Source of the DNA: Imperialibacter sp040222385
GTDB lineage: Bacteria > Bacteroidota > Bacteroidia > Cytophagales > Cyclobacteriaceae
Assembly (NCBI RefSeq): GCF_040222385.1
Contig: NZ_JAVKDF010000037.1
Location: 62,001 to 126,000, forward strand
DNA: 64,000 nucleotides
Reading direction: 5' to 3'
The notes under the pieces are model-generated. The model was not told the origin of the DNA, searched no databases, and worked only from the letters and a program-made list of their open reading frames with translations. Below, piece by piece: positions 54,114-63,156 of this stretch (positions within the stretch are counted from its first letter, which is position 1; every line of letters begins with the position of its first letter). The position numbers were made by a program, and so were the translations under genes.

Positions 54114-55385
54114 ATGGAAAGGTTTGTACTAACAATGAGTGCAATGGCGATGGTCGCCGGGGTTTATGCTCAGGAAACCATCAGCCTGCAGGGCTGCTAC
54201 GAGTTGGCGCTTCAGCATACACCTCTTTCGGGGCAGGCCGCTCTTTATGGTGAGTTGGCTGCATCCAAAGAGGAGCGACTGGGCCTGGCGTATCGCCCAC
54301 AAGTAAGCGTAAATGGGCAGTGGAGCTATCAGAGTGATGTGTTTTCGCTGCCTTTCAGTATTCCGGGTGCTGAAACGCCGGAAATTCCAAAAAGCCAGTA
54401 CCAGGCTACACTGGGGATTGAGCAAAGTATTTACGACGGTGGCATGGTTCGGCAGTCGAGGGAAGCTTCCAAAAGAGAGCTGGCGGCCAATCAGCAGAAA
54501 GTGGAGGTTGATCTGTACAAGGTAAAAGAGTCTGTGAACAGCTTGTATTTTGGTATCCTCAGGATTCAGGAGGCAGAAAAAAACCTGGAAGCTGCGAGGA
54601 ACACTTTGCTGGAGCGAAAGAAAGTGATTGATGCCGGATTTTCAACCGGGGTGCTTTTGCAGAGCGACAAGTTCGCCTTCGAAAAGGAGATTCTTTCTAT
54701 TGAACAACAGCTTGTGACTGCGGAGGCAGAAAAAGAAGGGCTTGTAGCCATGCTGGCCGGTAAACTGGGGCAGCCTGTTTCGGTAGATGCGGTATTGACG
54801 CTTCCCGGAGGCACCATTCCACTGGATGGTGAGGCAACGATCAACCGGCCGGAGCTCAGCTATTTGAGTGAGCAGAAAACTGTGCTTTCTCAGGCGGGAC
54901 AGCTCATTGCTGCGAGAACTAAGCCGAAGTTAAGTGCATTCGCAAGAGGTGGCTTTGGCAGCCCCAACCCTTACAATTTTTTTAAAACCGACCTTAGCGG
55001 GTTCTATATGGCGGGCGTGAGGCTTTACTGGCCGCTTTTCGACTGGGGAGCCAGCAAGCAGGAGCGACAAGAGCTGCAAATTCAGGAGCAGCTACTCGAA
55101 AACAGCCGCAGCGACGCCATGAGCCAATTTGAAAATGGCACCCTGCAATGGAGGAAGAAGTGGCTGGCTTCAGACGAGGTGATGACAAGAGACGCCGAGA
55201 TCGTCAGGTTACAGGAGTCAATTGTCAAAGAATATGCTGCCAGGCTCGAAGGTGGAACTGTCACCTCTTCCGACTACATCACGGCGCTGGATCAGCTTAC
55301 AAGGGCAAAGATCACTGCCCGCATGCACGAGATCGACAAGGCGTGGTATCAGGTGCAATACTTTACACTTACAGGAAATCTTTAA
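54114..55385 (+). CDS. TolC-family outer-membrane channel
   Basis: The 423-residue protein has a signal peptide (ending GVYAQ) and the repeated efflux-channel pattern: ISLQGCYELALQHTPLSGQAALYGE, QYQATLGIEQSIYDGG, YMAGVRLYWPLFDWG. Long helices with heptad Leu/Ala spacing alternate with strands. It is the outer-membrane exit for the ABC-2 exporter in the same operon, starting one base after the tetR stop. Confidence 0.9.
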   Translation: MERFVLTMSAMAMVAGVYAQETISLQGCYELALQHTPLSGQAALYGELAASKEERLGLAYRPQVSVNGQWSYQSDVFSLPFSIPGAETPEIPKSQYQATLGIEQSIYDGGMVRQSREASKRELAANQQKVEVDLYKVKESVNSLYFGILRIQEAEKNLEAARNTLLERKKVIDAGFSTGVLLQSDKFAFEKEILSIEQQLVTAEAEKEGLVAMLAGKLGQPVSVDAVLTLPGGTIPLDGEATINRPELSYLSEQKTVLSQAGQLIAARTKPKLSAFARGGFGSPNPYNFFKTDLSGFYMAGVRLYWPLFDWGASKQERQELQIQEQLLENSRSDAMSQFENGTLQWRKKWLASDEVMTRDAEIVRLQESIVKEYAARLEGGTVTSSDYITALDQLTRAKITARMHEIDKAWYQVQYFTLTGNL

Positions 55386-55397
55386 GGATCTATAAAA

Positions 55398-56294
55398 ATG
55401 AAAATTTTTACATACACAGCAAGCGCATTACTGCTGATAGGCTTGGCAGGATGCAACAAAAGCGAAGAGAGGTCGGATGCTTATGGCAATTTTGAAGCGA
55501 CCGAAGTGCTGGTTTCTTCGGAAGCCACAGGCAAACTCCTGCAGCTAAAGGTGGAGGAGGGCAACGAGGTAAAGGCTGGCGCTGCCATTGGACTAGTCGA
55601 CACCCTTGGCCTTCATTTGAAGAAAAAGCAACTTATGGCCGCTAAGCAAGCGATAAGAAGTAAACTCCAAAATGAAAAGGTGCAAATAGATGTACTGCTT
55701 GAGCAGAAGGAGAACCTCGAAAGGGAGATCAAACGGGTGGACAAGCTGTTCGCCGAAGGGGCAGCGACTGCAAAGCAGCGTGACGACCTGCACGGGGAGT
55801 TGAAGGTGCTGAACAATAGAATTGACGCCACCAAAAGCCAGCTAAGCACAGCCAACAGAGGCTTGTTGTCTGAGTTGGCTCCTCTGGAGGTGCAGATAGA
55901 GCAAATAGAAGACCAGATTCAACGCAGTGTGCTGGCAAGCCCGCTGGGAGGAACAGTGCTGTCAAAATATGCTGAAGCAGGTGAGATCGTCACTTTTGGC
56001 AAGCCGCTGTTCAAAGTGGCTGACCTGAAGGAATTGACACTGAGGGCCTACGTAGATGCGCCGCAGCTGGCCACCATCAAAATTGGCCAGAAAGTGAGGG
56101 TGCTGACTGACGGCAGCGACGGCAATTTGAAAGAGAATGAAGGAACGGTGTCATGGATCTCGTCATCAGCCGAGTTCACGCCGAAGATCATCCAAACAAG
56201 GGAAGAGAGGGTCAATTTGGTATATGCCATCAAGGTGGTGGTGGCCAACGATGGAGCACTGAAAATAGGAATGCCAGGTGAAGTTAAATTCTAA
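55398..56294 (+). CDS. HlyD-type periplasmic adaptor, lipoprotein (YbhG-like)
   Basis: The 298-residue protein has a lipoprotein signal (LLLIGLAGC), a lipoyl half motif (GKLLQLKVEEGNEVKAGAAIGLV), a helical hairpin of about 110 residues, and the return half ASPLGGTVLSKYAEAGEIVTFGKPLFKVAD. It lacks a membrane helix, so a lipid anchor holds it at the inner membrane. It bridges the ABC-2 permeases and TolC. E. coli YbhG is alike in size and place. Confidence 0.87.
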   Translation: MKIFTYTASALLLIGLAGCNKSEERSDAYGNFEATEVLVSSEATGKLLQLKVEEGNEVKAGAAIGLVDTLGLHLKKKQLMAAKQAIRSKLQNEKVQIDVLLEQKENLEREIKRVDKLFAEGAATAKQRDDLHGELKVLNNRIDATKSQLSTANRGLLSELAPLEVQIEQIEDQIQRSVLASPLGGTVLSKYAEAGEIVTFGKPLFKVADLKELTLRAYVDAPQLATIKIGQKVRVLTDGSDGNLKENEGTVSWISSSAEFTPKIIQTREERVNLVYAIKVVVANDGALKIGMPGEVKF

Positions 56295-56298
56295 GGTC

Positions 56299-57228
56299 AT
56301 GGAGAAGCAAAACGCAGTTACTGTAAAGAACCTGGTCAAAACCTATGCCCATGTGGAGGCATTGAAGGAGATTTCTCTGAATGTTAAAAAAGGAGAGCTT
56401 TTCGGAGTGATTGGCCCTGATGGAGCTGGAAAAACCTCTCTTTTCAGGATCATGTCTTCGCTGTTGCTGCCCGATAGTGGCGAAGTAAATGTGTTGGGCA
56501 TTGATGTCACCAGAGACTATGCTTCAATTCGCAAGAAGATGGGCTATATGCCAGGTCGCTTTTCTCTTTACCATGACCTGAGTATCGAAGAGAACATCAA
56601 CCTTTTTGCCTCCATCTATGACACCACGTTGGAAGAGAATTATGAGAACATCAGGTATATCTATTCTCAAATTGAGCCTTTTAGAAAACGCAGAGCCGGA
56701 GCGCTATCAGGTGGAATGAAGCAAAAGCTGGCCCTTTGCTGTGCCCTGGTGCACAGCCCTGAAATACTATTCCTCGATGAGCCTACAACAGGCGTAGACG
56801 CTGTGTCGAGAAGCGAGTTTTGGGAAATTCTTCAAATGCTGAAAAAACGAGGGATGACCATTTTGGTATCCACTCCCTACATGGACGAGGCCAGCCTTTG
56901 CGACAGAGTGGCCCTCATGCAAGACGGCCGCATTCTTTCGATCGATACACCTGCGAAAATTACTGACGCCTACGCCTATTCGCTTTTGGCTATCAAAACA
57001 AACGAAAAGTATAACATGCTTTCGTCGCTTAGAATGCTGGAGCATGCCACACTGGTGTATCCTTTTGGCGAAAACATCCATGTGGTGTCGGATAAAGGGA
57101 AGCTGACAAATGAAGAGCTGACCAAATACCTCAACGATCAGGGAATGGAAAACTGGGAGATAGTGGAGGTAGCACCAGATATAGAGGACTGCTTTATTGC
57201 GTTGATGAATCAACATGTAGCGGCATGA
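56299..57228 (+). CDS. ABC ATPase 1 (first half of a YbhF-like pair)
   Basis: The start at 56299 (MEKQNAVTVKNLVKTYAHVEAL) is preferred; the upstream part is within the adaptor gene. The 309-residue protein has Walker A GPDGAGKTS, the signature LSGGMKQKLALCCALVH and Walker B ILFLDEPTTGVD. The switch histidine is replaced by Pro193 (LVSTPYMDEA). E. coli YbhF carries two fused ATPase domains; here they are two genes overlapping by four bases (ATGA). This one contributes the good signature but an impaired switch. Confidence 0.9.
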   Translation: MEKQNAVTVKNLVKTYAHVEALKEISLNVKKGELFGVIGPDGAGKTSLFRIMSSLLLPDSGEVNVLGIDVTRDYASIRKKMGYMPGRFSLYHDLSIEENINLFASIYDTTLEENYENIRYIYSQIEPFRKRRAGALSGGMKQKLALCCALVHSPEILFLDEPTTGVDAVSRSEFWEILQMLKKRGMTILVSTPYMDEASLCDRVALMQDGRILSIDTPAKITDAYAYSLLAIKTNEKYNMLSSLRMLEHATLVYPFGENIHVVSDKGKLTNEELTKYLNDQGMENWEIVEVAPDIEDCFIALMNQHVAA

Positions 57229-57950
57229 GTAATTCTATCATAGAAGTAGAAAATCTCACCAAGAGGTTCGGCACTTTTAAGGCCGTCGACTCCATTTCAC
57301 TAGAAGTGAAGCAGGGGGAAATCTTCGGGTTTCTGGGAGCCAATGGCGCTGGCAAAACCACTGCCATGAAAATGCTCTCAGGCTTACTTAGTCCCACTTC
57401 TGGCAAGGCAATGGTAGCCGGCTTCGATGTGTTCAAGCAACAAAACCAGATCAAAAAATCTATCGGATACATGAGTCAGCGGTTTTCGCTCTACGACGAC
57501 CTGACCATCAAAGAGAATATCCGGTTTTATGGCGGTATTTATGGTTTGAAGAGAAGGCAGTGGAAGGAAAAAGGAGAAAGGCTTATAAAAAGACTAGGCC
57601 TCGACGAAGTGGAGGGTAAGCTTCTGAAAGACCTGCCATTGGGCTGGAAACAAAAACTAGCTTTTTCTATCGCCATTCTTCACGACCCCAAGATCGTTTT
57701 TCTTGATGAGCCCACAGGGGGAGTAGACCCCATCACCAGGCGACAGTTTTGGGAAATGATTTACGAAGCAGCTCACGACGGCATAACTGTGTTTGTCACC
57801 ACTCACTACATGGACGAGGCAGAATACTGCGACAGAATTTCCATGATGGTGGATGGCAGGGTGGAGGCCTACGATACGCCTGAAGGCTTAAAAAAGAAAT
57901 ATGGTGTAAAAACCATGAACGAAGTATTCATTAAGGTGGCCCGTCCATAG
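57225..57950 (+). CDS. ABC ATPase 2 (second half of a YbhF-like pair)
   Basis: The 241-residue protein has Walker A GANGAGKTT, Walker B IVFLDEPTGGVD and the switch histidine in FVTTHYMDEAEYCDRI. Its signature is LPLGW (137-141) in place of LSGGQ. It therefore complements ATPase 1. In the heterodimer one composite site has all motifs (Walker A/B and His from this protein, LSGGM from ATPase 1), while the other is degenerate. It is followed by the two permease genes. Confidence 0.9.
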   Translation: MSNSIIEVENLTKRFGTFKAVDSISLEVKQGEIFGFLGANGAGKTTAMKMLSGLLSPTSGKAMVAGFDVFKQQNQIKKSIGYMSQRFSLYDDLTIKENIRFYGGIYGLKRRQWKEKGERLIKRLGLDEVEGKLLKDLPLGWKQKLAFSIAILHDPKIVFLDEPTGGVDPITRRQFWEMIYEAAHDGITVFVTTHYMDEAEYCDRISMMVDGRVEAYDTPEGLKKKYGVKTMNEVFIKVARP

Positions 57951-57978
57951 GATGCCCCAAAGAAGATAGCATTTCATT

Positions 57979-59085
57979 ATGAAAAGACTGACTTCACTTA
58001 TACGAAAGGAGTTTTACCACATCTTCAGAGACAAGCGAACGCTGCTGATACTGTTTGGAATGCCTGTGGTGCAAATCCTGCTTTTTGGCTATGCCATTAC
58101 CAATGAGATCAAAGATGCCCACATAGCCATCCTCGATCAGTCGAACGACGAGGTGTCTCGAAGGTTGACGGATAAGCTGGTTGCTTCAGGATACTTTCTT
58201 CCCGACGGGCAGGCTGAGAGCATTGGCGACGTTGAGCAGCTATTCAGGGAAGGAAGGATCAAGATGGCTGTGGTGGTCGAGCCTGACTTTGCGGACAAGC
58301 TCCAACATGAAGGAAGAGCTTCGGTGCAGCTACTGGCCGACGCCACCGACCCAAACATGGCCAATACATTGGTTAATTACGCCACGGCAATCATCCAGAA
58401 TTTTCAACTGGAACTGAACCAACCCGGTCAGCCACCCATTCTTGTGGGTGCTGAAGTGCGGCTGCAGTATAATCCGAGCTTAAAAGGCGTGTTTCTTTTT
58501 GTTCCGGGCCTTATTACCATCTTGCTCATGCTGGTATCGGCCATGATGACATCCATTTCGATAGCCAGAGAAAAGGAAACGGGCACAATGGAGGTATTGC
58601 TTGCCTCGCCTATGAACCCCGGTCAGGTGATTATTGCCAAGGTGGTGCCCTACTTCAGCCTGGCATTCCTTGATGCGGTGGTCGTCCTTTTGCTCGGCAG
58701 GTATGTGTTTGGAGTGCCCATTATGGGAAGTGTGCCGCTATTGCTGGCCGAGATCATGCTTTTTATTATTATGGCGTTGTCGCTGGGCATCCTTATTTCC
58801 ACGGTGGCTCAAACACAGCAAACGGCTCTTTTGCTTTCACTCATGGGGCTGATGCTGCCAACGATCCTGCTTTCAGGTTTTATTTTCCCTATCGAAAATA
58901 TGCCACTGCCGTTGCAGATCATTTCGCACATTATTCCGGCCAGGTGGTTCATTGTGATCGAAAAAGCCATTATGCTGAAGGGAGTAGGCATAGCCTATTT
59001 CTGGAAGGAGACCCTCATTTTGATTGGCTTCACAGTGTTTTTTATTGGAGTAAGCATCAAGAAATTCAATGTCAGACTTGGTTAA
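57979..59085 (+). CDS. ABC-2 permease 1 (YbhS-like)
   Basis: The 368-residue protein has the ABC-2 architecture: first helix after LIRKEFYHIFRDKRTLLILFGMPVVQI, a large extracytoplasmic domain (40-170), then five helices, including the LVSAMMTSISIAREKETGTMEVLLASPMNPGQVIIAKV coupling segment (in the family a REKExGTxExL motif) and ILLSGFIFPIENMPLPLQ. It forms one half of the channel. Its partner follows with a 12-base gap. Confidence 0.9.
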   Translation: MKRLTSLIRKEFYHIFRDKRTLLILFGMPVVQILLFGYAITNEIKDAHIAILDQSNDEVSRRLTDKLVASGYFLPDGQAESIGDVEQLFREGRIKMAVVVEPDFADKLQHEGRASVQLLADATDPNMANTLVNYATAIIQNFQLELNQPGQPPILVGAEVRLQYNPSLKGVFLFVPGLITILLMLVSAMMTSISIAREKETGTMEVLLASPMNPGQVIIAKVVPYFSLAFLDAVVVLLLGRYVFGVPIMGSVPLLLAEIMLFIIMALSLGILISTVAQTQQTALLLSLMGLMLPTILLSGFIFPIENMPLPLQIISHIIPARWFIVIEKAIMLKGVGIAYFWKETLILIGFTVFFIGVSIKKFNVRLG

Positions 59086-59097
59086 AATGAAAACGCC

Positions 59098-60228
59098 ATG
59101 AGAATCATTCTTTACCTCATACAGAAAGAATTTTTGCAGATTTTCCGGAATAAAACGAACCTGCCCATTTTGTTTGTGATGCCGGTATTGCAGCTGATTG
59201 TTTTAAGCTATGCTGCCGACTTCGAAATCAAAAACCTGAAGGTGTATTGGATGGACAATGACCAGAGCAGTGCCAGCCGTCAGCTTTACCGTGATTTGAC
59301 CGCCTCTGGCTACTTTACCATAGCGGGCACTGGTTTCGACCATGCGGAAGCGGCAGCGGCGCTCGATAAAAACGAGGCTGATCTGGTGGTGGAAATACCG
59401 GCGGGCATGGAAAAGAAGCTGGTTCGGAAGGAACCACAGCAGTTGCAGGTGATTGTGAATGCCATTGACGGTACCAAAGCTGGCCTGGCCAACTATTACT
59501 TTGGCAGAATCCTTGGCGACTATAATCAGCGGGAGGTGGCAGCGCTGCAAATGAGAGTGGTGGCCGGTGGTCAACCCACTGCCCGGCAGGTAATCAACGT
59601 CGAGTCGTCTTTCTGGTTCAACCCGGAGCTCAATTATAAGACCTTTATGGTGCCCGGCATTTTGGTGCTTTTGGTAACGATGATTGGTGCATTTTTGAGC
59701 TCAATGAACATCGTGAGGGAGAAAGAGATCGGCACAATCGAGCAGATCAATGTGACGCCCATTCAGAAATACCAGTTTGTGATTGGCAAGCTTTTGCCTT
59801 TCTGGCTGCTTGGCCTCATGGTGTTATCAATTGGCCTTATCGTGGCCAAAGTAGTGTTTAATATCCCGTTTGTAGGTAGCGTAGGGCTTATCTATGCTTT
59901 TTCGGCTGTCTACCTGCTTTTGATTCTTGGCTTTGGCCTGTTGATTTCCACGCTTACTGACACACAGCAGCAGGCCATGTTCCTGGCCTGGTTTTTCCTG
60001 GTCGTGTTCATCCTAATGGGTGGACTTTTCACCGCCATCGAAAATATGCCTGGCTGGGCGCAAACTATCACGTTGTTCAACCCGATCCGGTACTTTATAG
60101 AGTTTGTGAGGCTGGTGATGCTCAAAGGTGCTGGCTGGCAGGAGACGAGGTTCTTCTTCGCCGTGATCTTCGCTTATGCTTTGTTGCTCAACGGGTTAGC
60201 AATTTTGAATTATAAAAAAACGGCTTAA
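59098..60228 (+). CDS. ABC-2 permease 2 (YbhR-like)
   Basis: The 376-residue protein parallels permease 1: IQKEFLQIFRNKTNLPILFVMPVLQLIVL, an extracytoplasmic domain, then MNIVREKEIGTIEQINVTPIQKYQFVIGKLL, LISTLTDTQQQAMFLAWF and MGGLFTAIENMPGWAQ. The two permeases and two ATPases make a heteromeric drug or lipid exporter, by analogy with E. coli YbhFSR, which handles antibiotics and cations. Export with a TolC is thus complete in this operon. Confidence 0.9.
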   Translation: MRIILYLIQKEFLQIFRNKTNLPILFVMPVLQLIVLSYAADFEIKNLKVYWMDNDQSSASRQLYRDLTASGYFTIAGTGFDHAEAAAALDKNEADLVVEIPAGMEKKLVRKEPQQLQVIVNAIDGTKAGLANYYFGRILGDYNQREVAALQMRVVAGGQPTARQVINVESSFWFNPELNYKTFMVPGILVLLVTMIGAFLSSMNIVREKEIGTIEQINVTPIQKYQFVIGKLLPFWLLGLMVLSIGLIVAKVVFNIPFVGSVGLIYAFSAVYLLLILGFGLLISTLTDTQQQAMFLAWFFLVVFILMGGLFTAIENMPGWAQTITLFNPIRYFIEFVRLVMLKGAGWQETRFFFAVIFAYALLLNGLAILNYKKTA

Positions 60229-60257
60229 ATCGAGAATGGAGCAAGGCTTTTGCAGGA

Positions 60258-60863
60258 TCAAAGCCCAATAGCCTTCAGGTCCTCCAAAGTGTCAAGGTCG
60301 ACACTTGCCTCAGGCAGGGGATAGCTAACGATTTCGGTGTCAGATAAATTCTTTAGAATCCTCCTGGCACCCTGATCGCCTTTCAATAACAACAGTTGTT
60401 CGAAATAGCTGCGGGGGAAAATGGCCGGAACACCAATGATTCCGGAATAGGCCGCACCTAAGACTTTACTTTGGTCGTTGAGCCATTTACCGACCATTTC
60501 TGAGAGGTGTTTTTCCGAGACAAACGGCTGATCCACAAGCAGAAACATGACGGCTTCAGCATCTGTTGGAAGGCACGCTAGTCCGGCTTTTATCGAGGTG
60601 CTCATACCTTCGGAAAACTGGTCGTTGTATACTTCGGTGTACGAAAGACCAGTCAGTTCTTTGCAAACTTCTTCCCGCTTGGCTCCGGTCACGACAAAAA
60701 TATCGTATTCTTCTCCAAACGCCTTCGCAATTGTAGCGACCCGGTGGCGCACCAACGTCGAGTCTTTGAAAGGCAATAGCTGCTTGGCCTGCCCTAGCCG
60801 GGAAGACGAGCCTGCCGCCAGCAGAACGATGCTAAGCTTTGCCTTTTTTGGAGCTTGTGGCAT
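60258..60863 (-). CDS. MocA/MobA-like nucleotidyltransferase (molybdenum cofactor)
   Basis: The 201-residue protein has LSIVLLAAGSSSRLGQAKQLLPF (nucleotide loop), IFVVTGAKREEVCKEL, NDQFSEGMSTSIKAGL, VMFLLVDQPFVSEKHL and FPRSYFEQLLLLKGDQGARRIL. This group attaches CTP or GTP to molybdopterin to give the dinucleotide cofactor (MCD with xanthine-dehydrogenase-type enzymes). The gene overlaps xdhC by 32 bases. No molybdenum hydroxylase is present in the window. Confidence 0.88.
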   Translation of the reverse strand: MPQAPKKAKLSIVLLAAGSSSRLGQAKQLLPFKDSTLVRHRVATIAKAFGEEYDIFVVTGAKREEVCKELTGLSYTEVYNDQFSEGMSTSIKAGLACLPTDAEAVMFLLVDQPFVSEKHLSEMVGKWLNDQSKVLGAAYSGIIGVPAIFPRSYFEQLLLLKGDQGARRILKNLSDTEIVSYPLPEASVDLDTLEDLKAIGL

Positions 60864-62034
60864 TGAGCTGCTCGTAAATATTGTTCAGCAGTTGGTCGTC
60901 GTAAGCACTGCGGTCGTGTATGGGGCCATTGAGATGCTTCAGATAGCCACCTTTGGAATTGTTGAAAAACGCCTGAATTTCGGCAATGACCGACAGGGCA
61001 ATTTCGTCGGGTGTTTCTGCGCCCAGGTCAAGACCTATGGGTGAGTGAACGGTAGCTGCCCAGGCATCTCCAGGGTAAACACCCTCTTCCTTCAACTGGT
61101 CAACCATTTTATCGAAACGCTTCTTAGGGCCCATAATCCCCAGGTACGCCGGTGGATTTTTGATCAGCTCTTTGAGTACGGCGTAATCGTACTTGTAATT
61201 GTGCGACATAAGAATGGCAGCGCTGAATCTTTTGAATATGATATCAGTAGACACGTGGTCTCGCTGGCAGAGAGTCACATTTTCAGCATCAGGAAAACGC
61301 TTAGTACCGAGGTGAGCGATACAGTCATCGGTCACTGTCACTGCCCAGCCCAGGTTTTTCGCCATCGAAGTCACTGGGGCCGCATCGAAACCGCCGCCAA
61401 AGACCACCAACTGAATGCCGGGGTGCAGCGTTTCCACCAACACTTCTACCATGGCCTCGTCCACTGTGTATTGGCAAATGGCAGGCCGGTTGGCCACAAA
61501 GGCTTTTTGAGCATCGGCAGCTATGAGCTCTTCTAAATTTGCATGGCCGATAGTACTGTATTTTTCACCCAATCCATTGAGTAAAAACCGCTGGCCCTGA
61601 TATGGATTTTCAGCGATAGAAGAGTCGAACACCGTGGCCATCACAGCCAGCTCACCTCTCTCTACGAACTTTTCAAGCAGGTGAATAGAGTTGAAAACAT
61701 CCAGCTCATTGATGGGCTCAATCAGCACGTCGATGATGCCATTGCAGCCGAGGCCGACGCCCAGGCTGGTGGCGCTATTGTCGTCCATGGTGTCGTAAGT
61801 AACAAGCGACGGGCGATTGTTGAGAATTGCCTGACGGGCCTTGCGGAGTGCGTCACCTTCCAGGCAGCCACCGCTGATGGCACCTGTCCAGCGTCCGTCG
61901 TCCGTCATTAGCATTCTCGCACCCGGTCTTCTGTAGGAAGAGCCATGCACCCGCATAACAGTGGCCAACGCAGCTTTTTGAGTTGAAAAATTAACTTTTC
62001 TGTAAGCCTCAATGATGCTTTTTGCCTCTTTCAT
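60832..62034 (-). CDS. XdhC/CoxI family protein
   Basis: The 400-residue protein has an N-terminal XdhC-CoxI domain (HGSSYRRPGARMLMTDDGRWTGAISGGCLEGDALRKA) and a C-terminal NAD-binding-like domain (IQLVVFGGGFDAAPVTSMAKNLGWAVTVTDD, SHNYKYDYAVLKELIKNPPAYLGIMG, HSPIGLDLGAETPDEIALSVIAEI). XdhC binds the molybdenum cofactor, helps its sulfuration and inserts it into xanthine-dehydrogenase-like enzymes. With the MocA-like gene it forms a cofactor-maturation pair whose target enzyme must lie elsewhere. Confidence 0.88.
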   Translation of the reverse strand: MKEAKSIIEAYRKVNFSTQKAALATVMRVHGSSYRRPGARMLMTDDGRWTGAISGGCLEGDALRKARQAILNNRPSLVTYDTMDDNSATSLGVGLGCNGIIDVLIEPINELDVFNSIHLLEKFVERGELAVMATVFDSSIAENPYQGQRFLLNGLGEKYSTIGHANLEELIAADAQKAFVANRPAICQYTVDEAMVEVLVETLHPGIQLVVFGGGFDAAPVTSMAKNLGWAVTVTDDCIAHLGTKRFPDAENVTLCQRDHVSTDIIFKRFSAAILMSHNYKYDYAVLKELIKNPPAYLGIMGPKKRFDKMVDQLKEEGVYPGDAWAATVHSPIGLDLGAETPDEIALSVIAEIQAFFNNSKGGYLKHLNGPIHDRSAYDDQLLNNIYEQLNATSSKKGKA

Positions 62035-62080
62035 AATATCAACTCAATTTACAACTCTTCATCAATTCTATCCACCCATT

Positions 62081-62106
62081 CAAAAAATAAACCCCATGAA
62101 GGGGTT
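62081..62106 (-). terminator. Intrinsic terminator after the CBS gene
   Basis: AACCCC (62090-62095) and GGGGTT (62101-62106) pair over a five-base loop. On the minus strand the stem is followed by TATTTTTTG, a U-rich tail. It lies 30 bases after the stop codon at 62137 and would end the CBS gene transcript before xdhC. Confidence 0.65.
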
Positions 62107-62136
62107 AGTTAATACATATTTAAGACCAATCAAGTT

Positions 62137-62601
62137 TCACCAGGTGGTGCCTTTTAAATCTCTTGCTGCTTTCATGATGTCCCGTCTGCTGATCTGGCCT
62201 TTCAGCACACCTTTGCTGTCAATCACAGGAAACCTGCGAAAATGAGTAGTGAGAAACTCATTGGCCACGTCAAAAATGTCTTTATCAACATCCATGGTTT
62301 TCACTTTTCTCGACATGTAATTTTTTACTTTCCCCTCGTGATTTGGGTGATTATGGTAAGCAGAATCAATAATAATTCTCAGGCAGTCTTTTTCCGAAAG
62401 CATTCCTACCAACTCGCCGACGTCATTCAACACAGGGCCGCCAGATATCCGCTTGTCCAACATAAGGTCGATGGCTTCCTGAATATTTTGATCTGGATGA
62501 AAAGTGAAGACATCCTTGACCATGTAATCGGTAACGGGGGCGTATTTAATGGGTTCGACAGTCCTGGTAGTACCAGTATCTTTTGGGGGAGTAAAATTCA
62601 T
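62137..62601 (-). CDS. Tandem CBS-domain protein
   Basis: The 154-residue protein consists of two CBS domains: MVKDVFTFHPDQNIQEAIDLMLDKRISGGPVLND, EKDCLRIIID, then MSRKVKTMDVDKDIFDVANEFLTTHFRRFPVID and GQISRRDIMKAAR. Such pairs bind adenine nucleotides and report energy state. No enzyme domain is fused to it, so its partner is unknown. It has its own terminator. Confidence 0.9.
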   Translation of the reverse strand: MNFTPPKDTGTTRTVEPIKYAPVTDYMVKDVFTFHPDQNIQEAIDLMLDKRISGGPVLNDVGELVGMLSEKDCLRIIIDSAYHNHPNHEGKVKNYMSRKVKTMDVDKDIFDVANEFLTTHFRRFPVIDSKGVLKGQISRRDIMKAARDLKGTTW

Positions 62602-62760
62602 TGTCAGTTGTTTAAGTGATATGATAGGTTATATAATGAGCCTGGATAAATCAGGAAGTATAAGTTACGGAACTATCAGGAGGATTCAAACTAGACTGAC
62701 TATGTTTTCTGTAAAATCAGTACATAGTTTTGAGATTTCAGAATTTACAGAATAATATTT

Positions 62761-63153
62761 TTACGATAGAAAATCTTCGATATAAGATTTTATTTGAGGG
62801 ATCAGGAGCACATCAGCCCTGCTCAATTCCAAAGCCTCCATGTTGTTGAAATCTACCCAGTCAAAAGCCAGGTGTTCGGTAAGGTGCACGTCTCCGCTTA
62901 TCCACCGGCAATTCCAAGCTGTCAGGTCGATGCGGGGCACCTCTATGGATACGGTGCCAATTTTCTCAATGGGACTCACCTCGATGGACAACTCTTCCCT
63001 GATTTCCCGGGTGAGCGCTTCTTGCTCCGTTTCTCCCGGTTCAACTTTGCCTCCGGGGAATTCCCATTTGAGGCCCTCTTTTTTGTGAGCAGGACGTTTC
63101 GTTACCAAAATTTTTGACCCACTTATAATAATCGCACAAACAACTGAAAGCAT
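62761..63153 (-). CDS. MutT-like Nudix hydrolase
   Basis: The 130-residue protein has the Nudix box GKVEPGETEQEALTREIREELSIEV (split: GX5E at GKVEPGE, then REIREELSIEV), preceded by KEGLKWEFPGG. The length and the KRPAHKKEGLKWEFPGGK lead-in fit 8-oxo-dGTP or (deoxy)nucleoside triphosphate pyrophosphohydrolases of the MutT group, which clean the nucleotide pool. It starts four bases after the lipoprotein stop codon and is probably co-transcribed with it. Confidence 0.88.
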   Translation of the reverse strand: MLSVVCAIIISGSKILVTKRPAHKKEGLKWEFPGGKVEPGETEQEALTREIREELSIEVSPIEKIGTVSIEVPRIDLTAWNCRWISGDVHLTEHLAFDWVDFNNMEALELSRADVLLIPQIKSYIEDFLS

Positions 63154-63156
63154 GGG

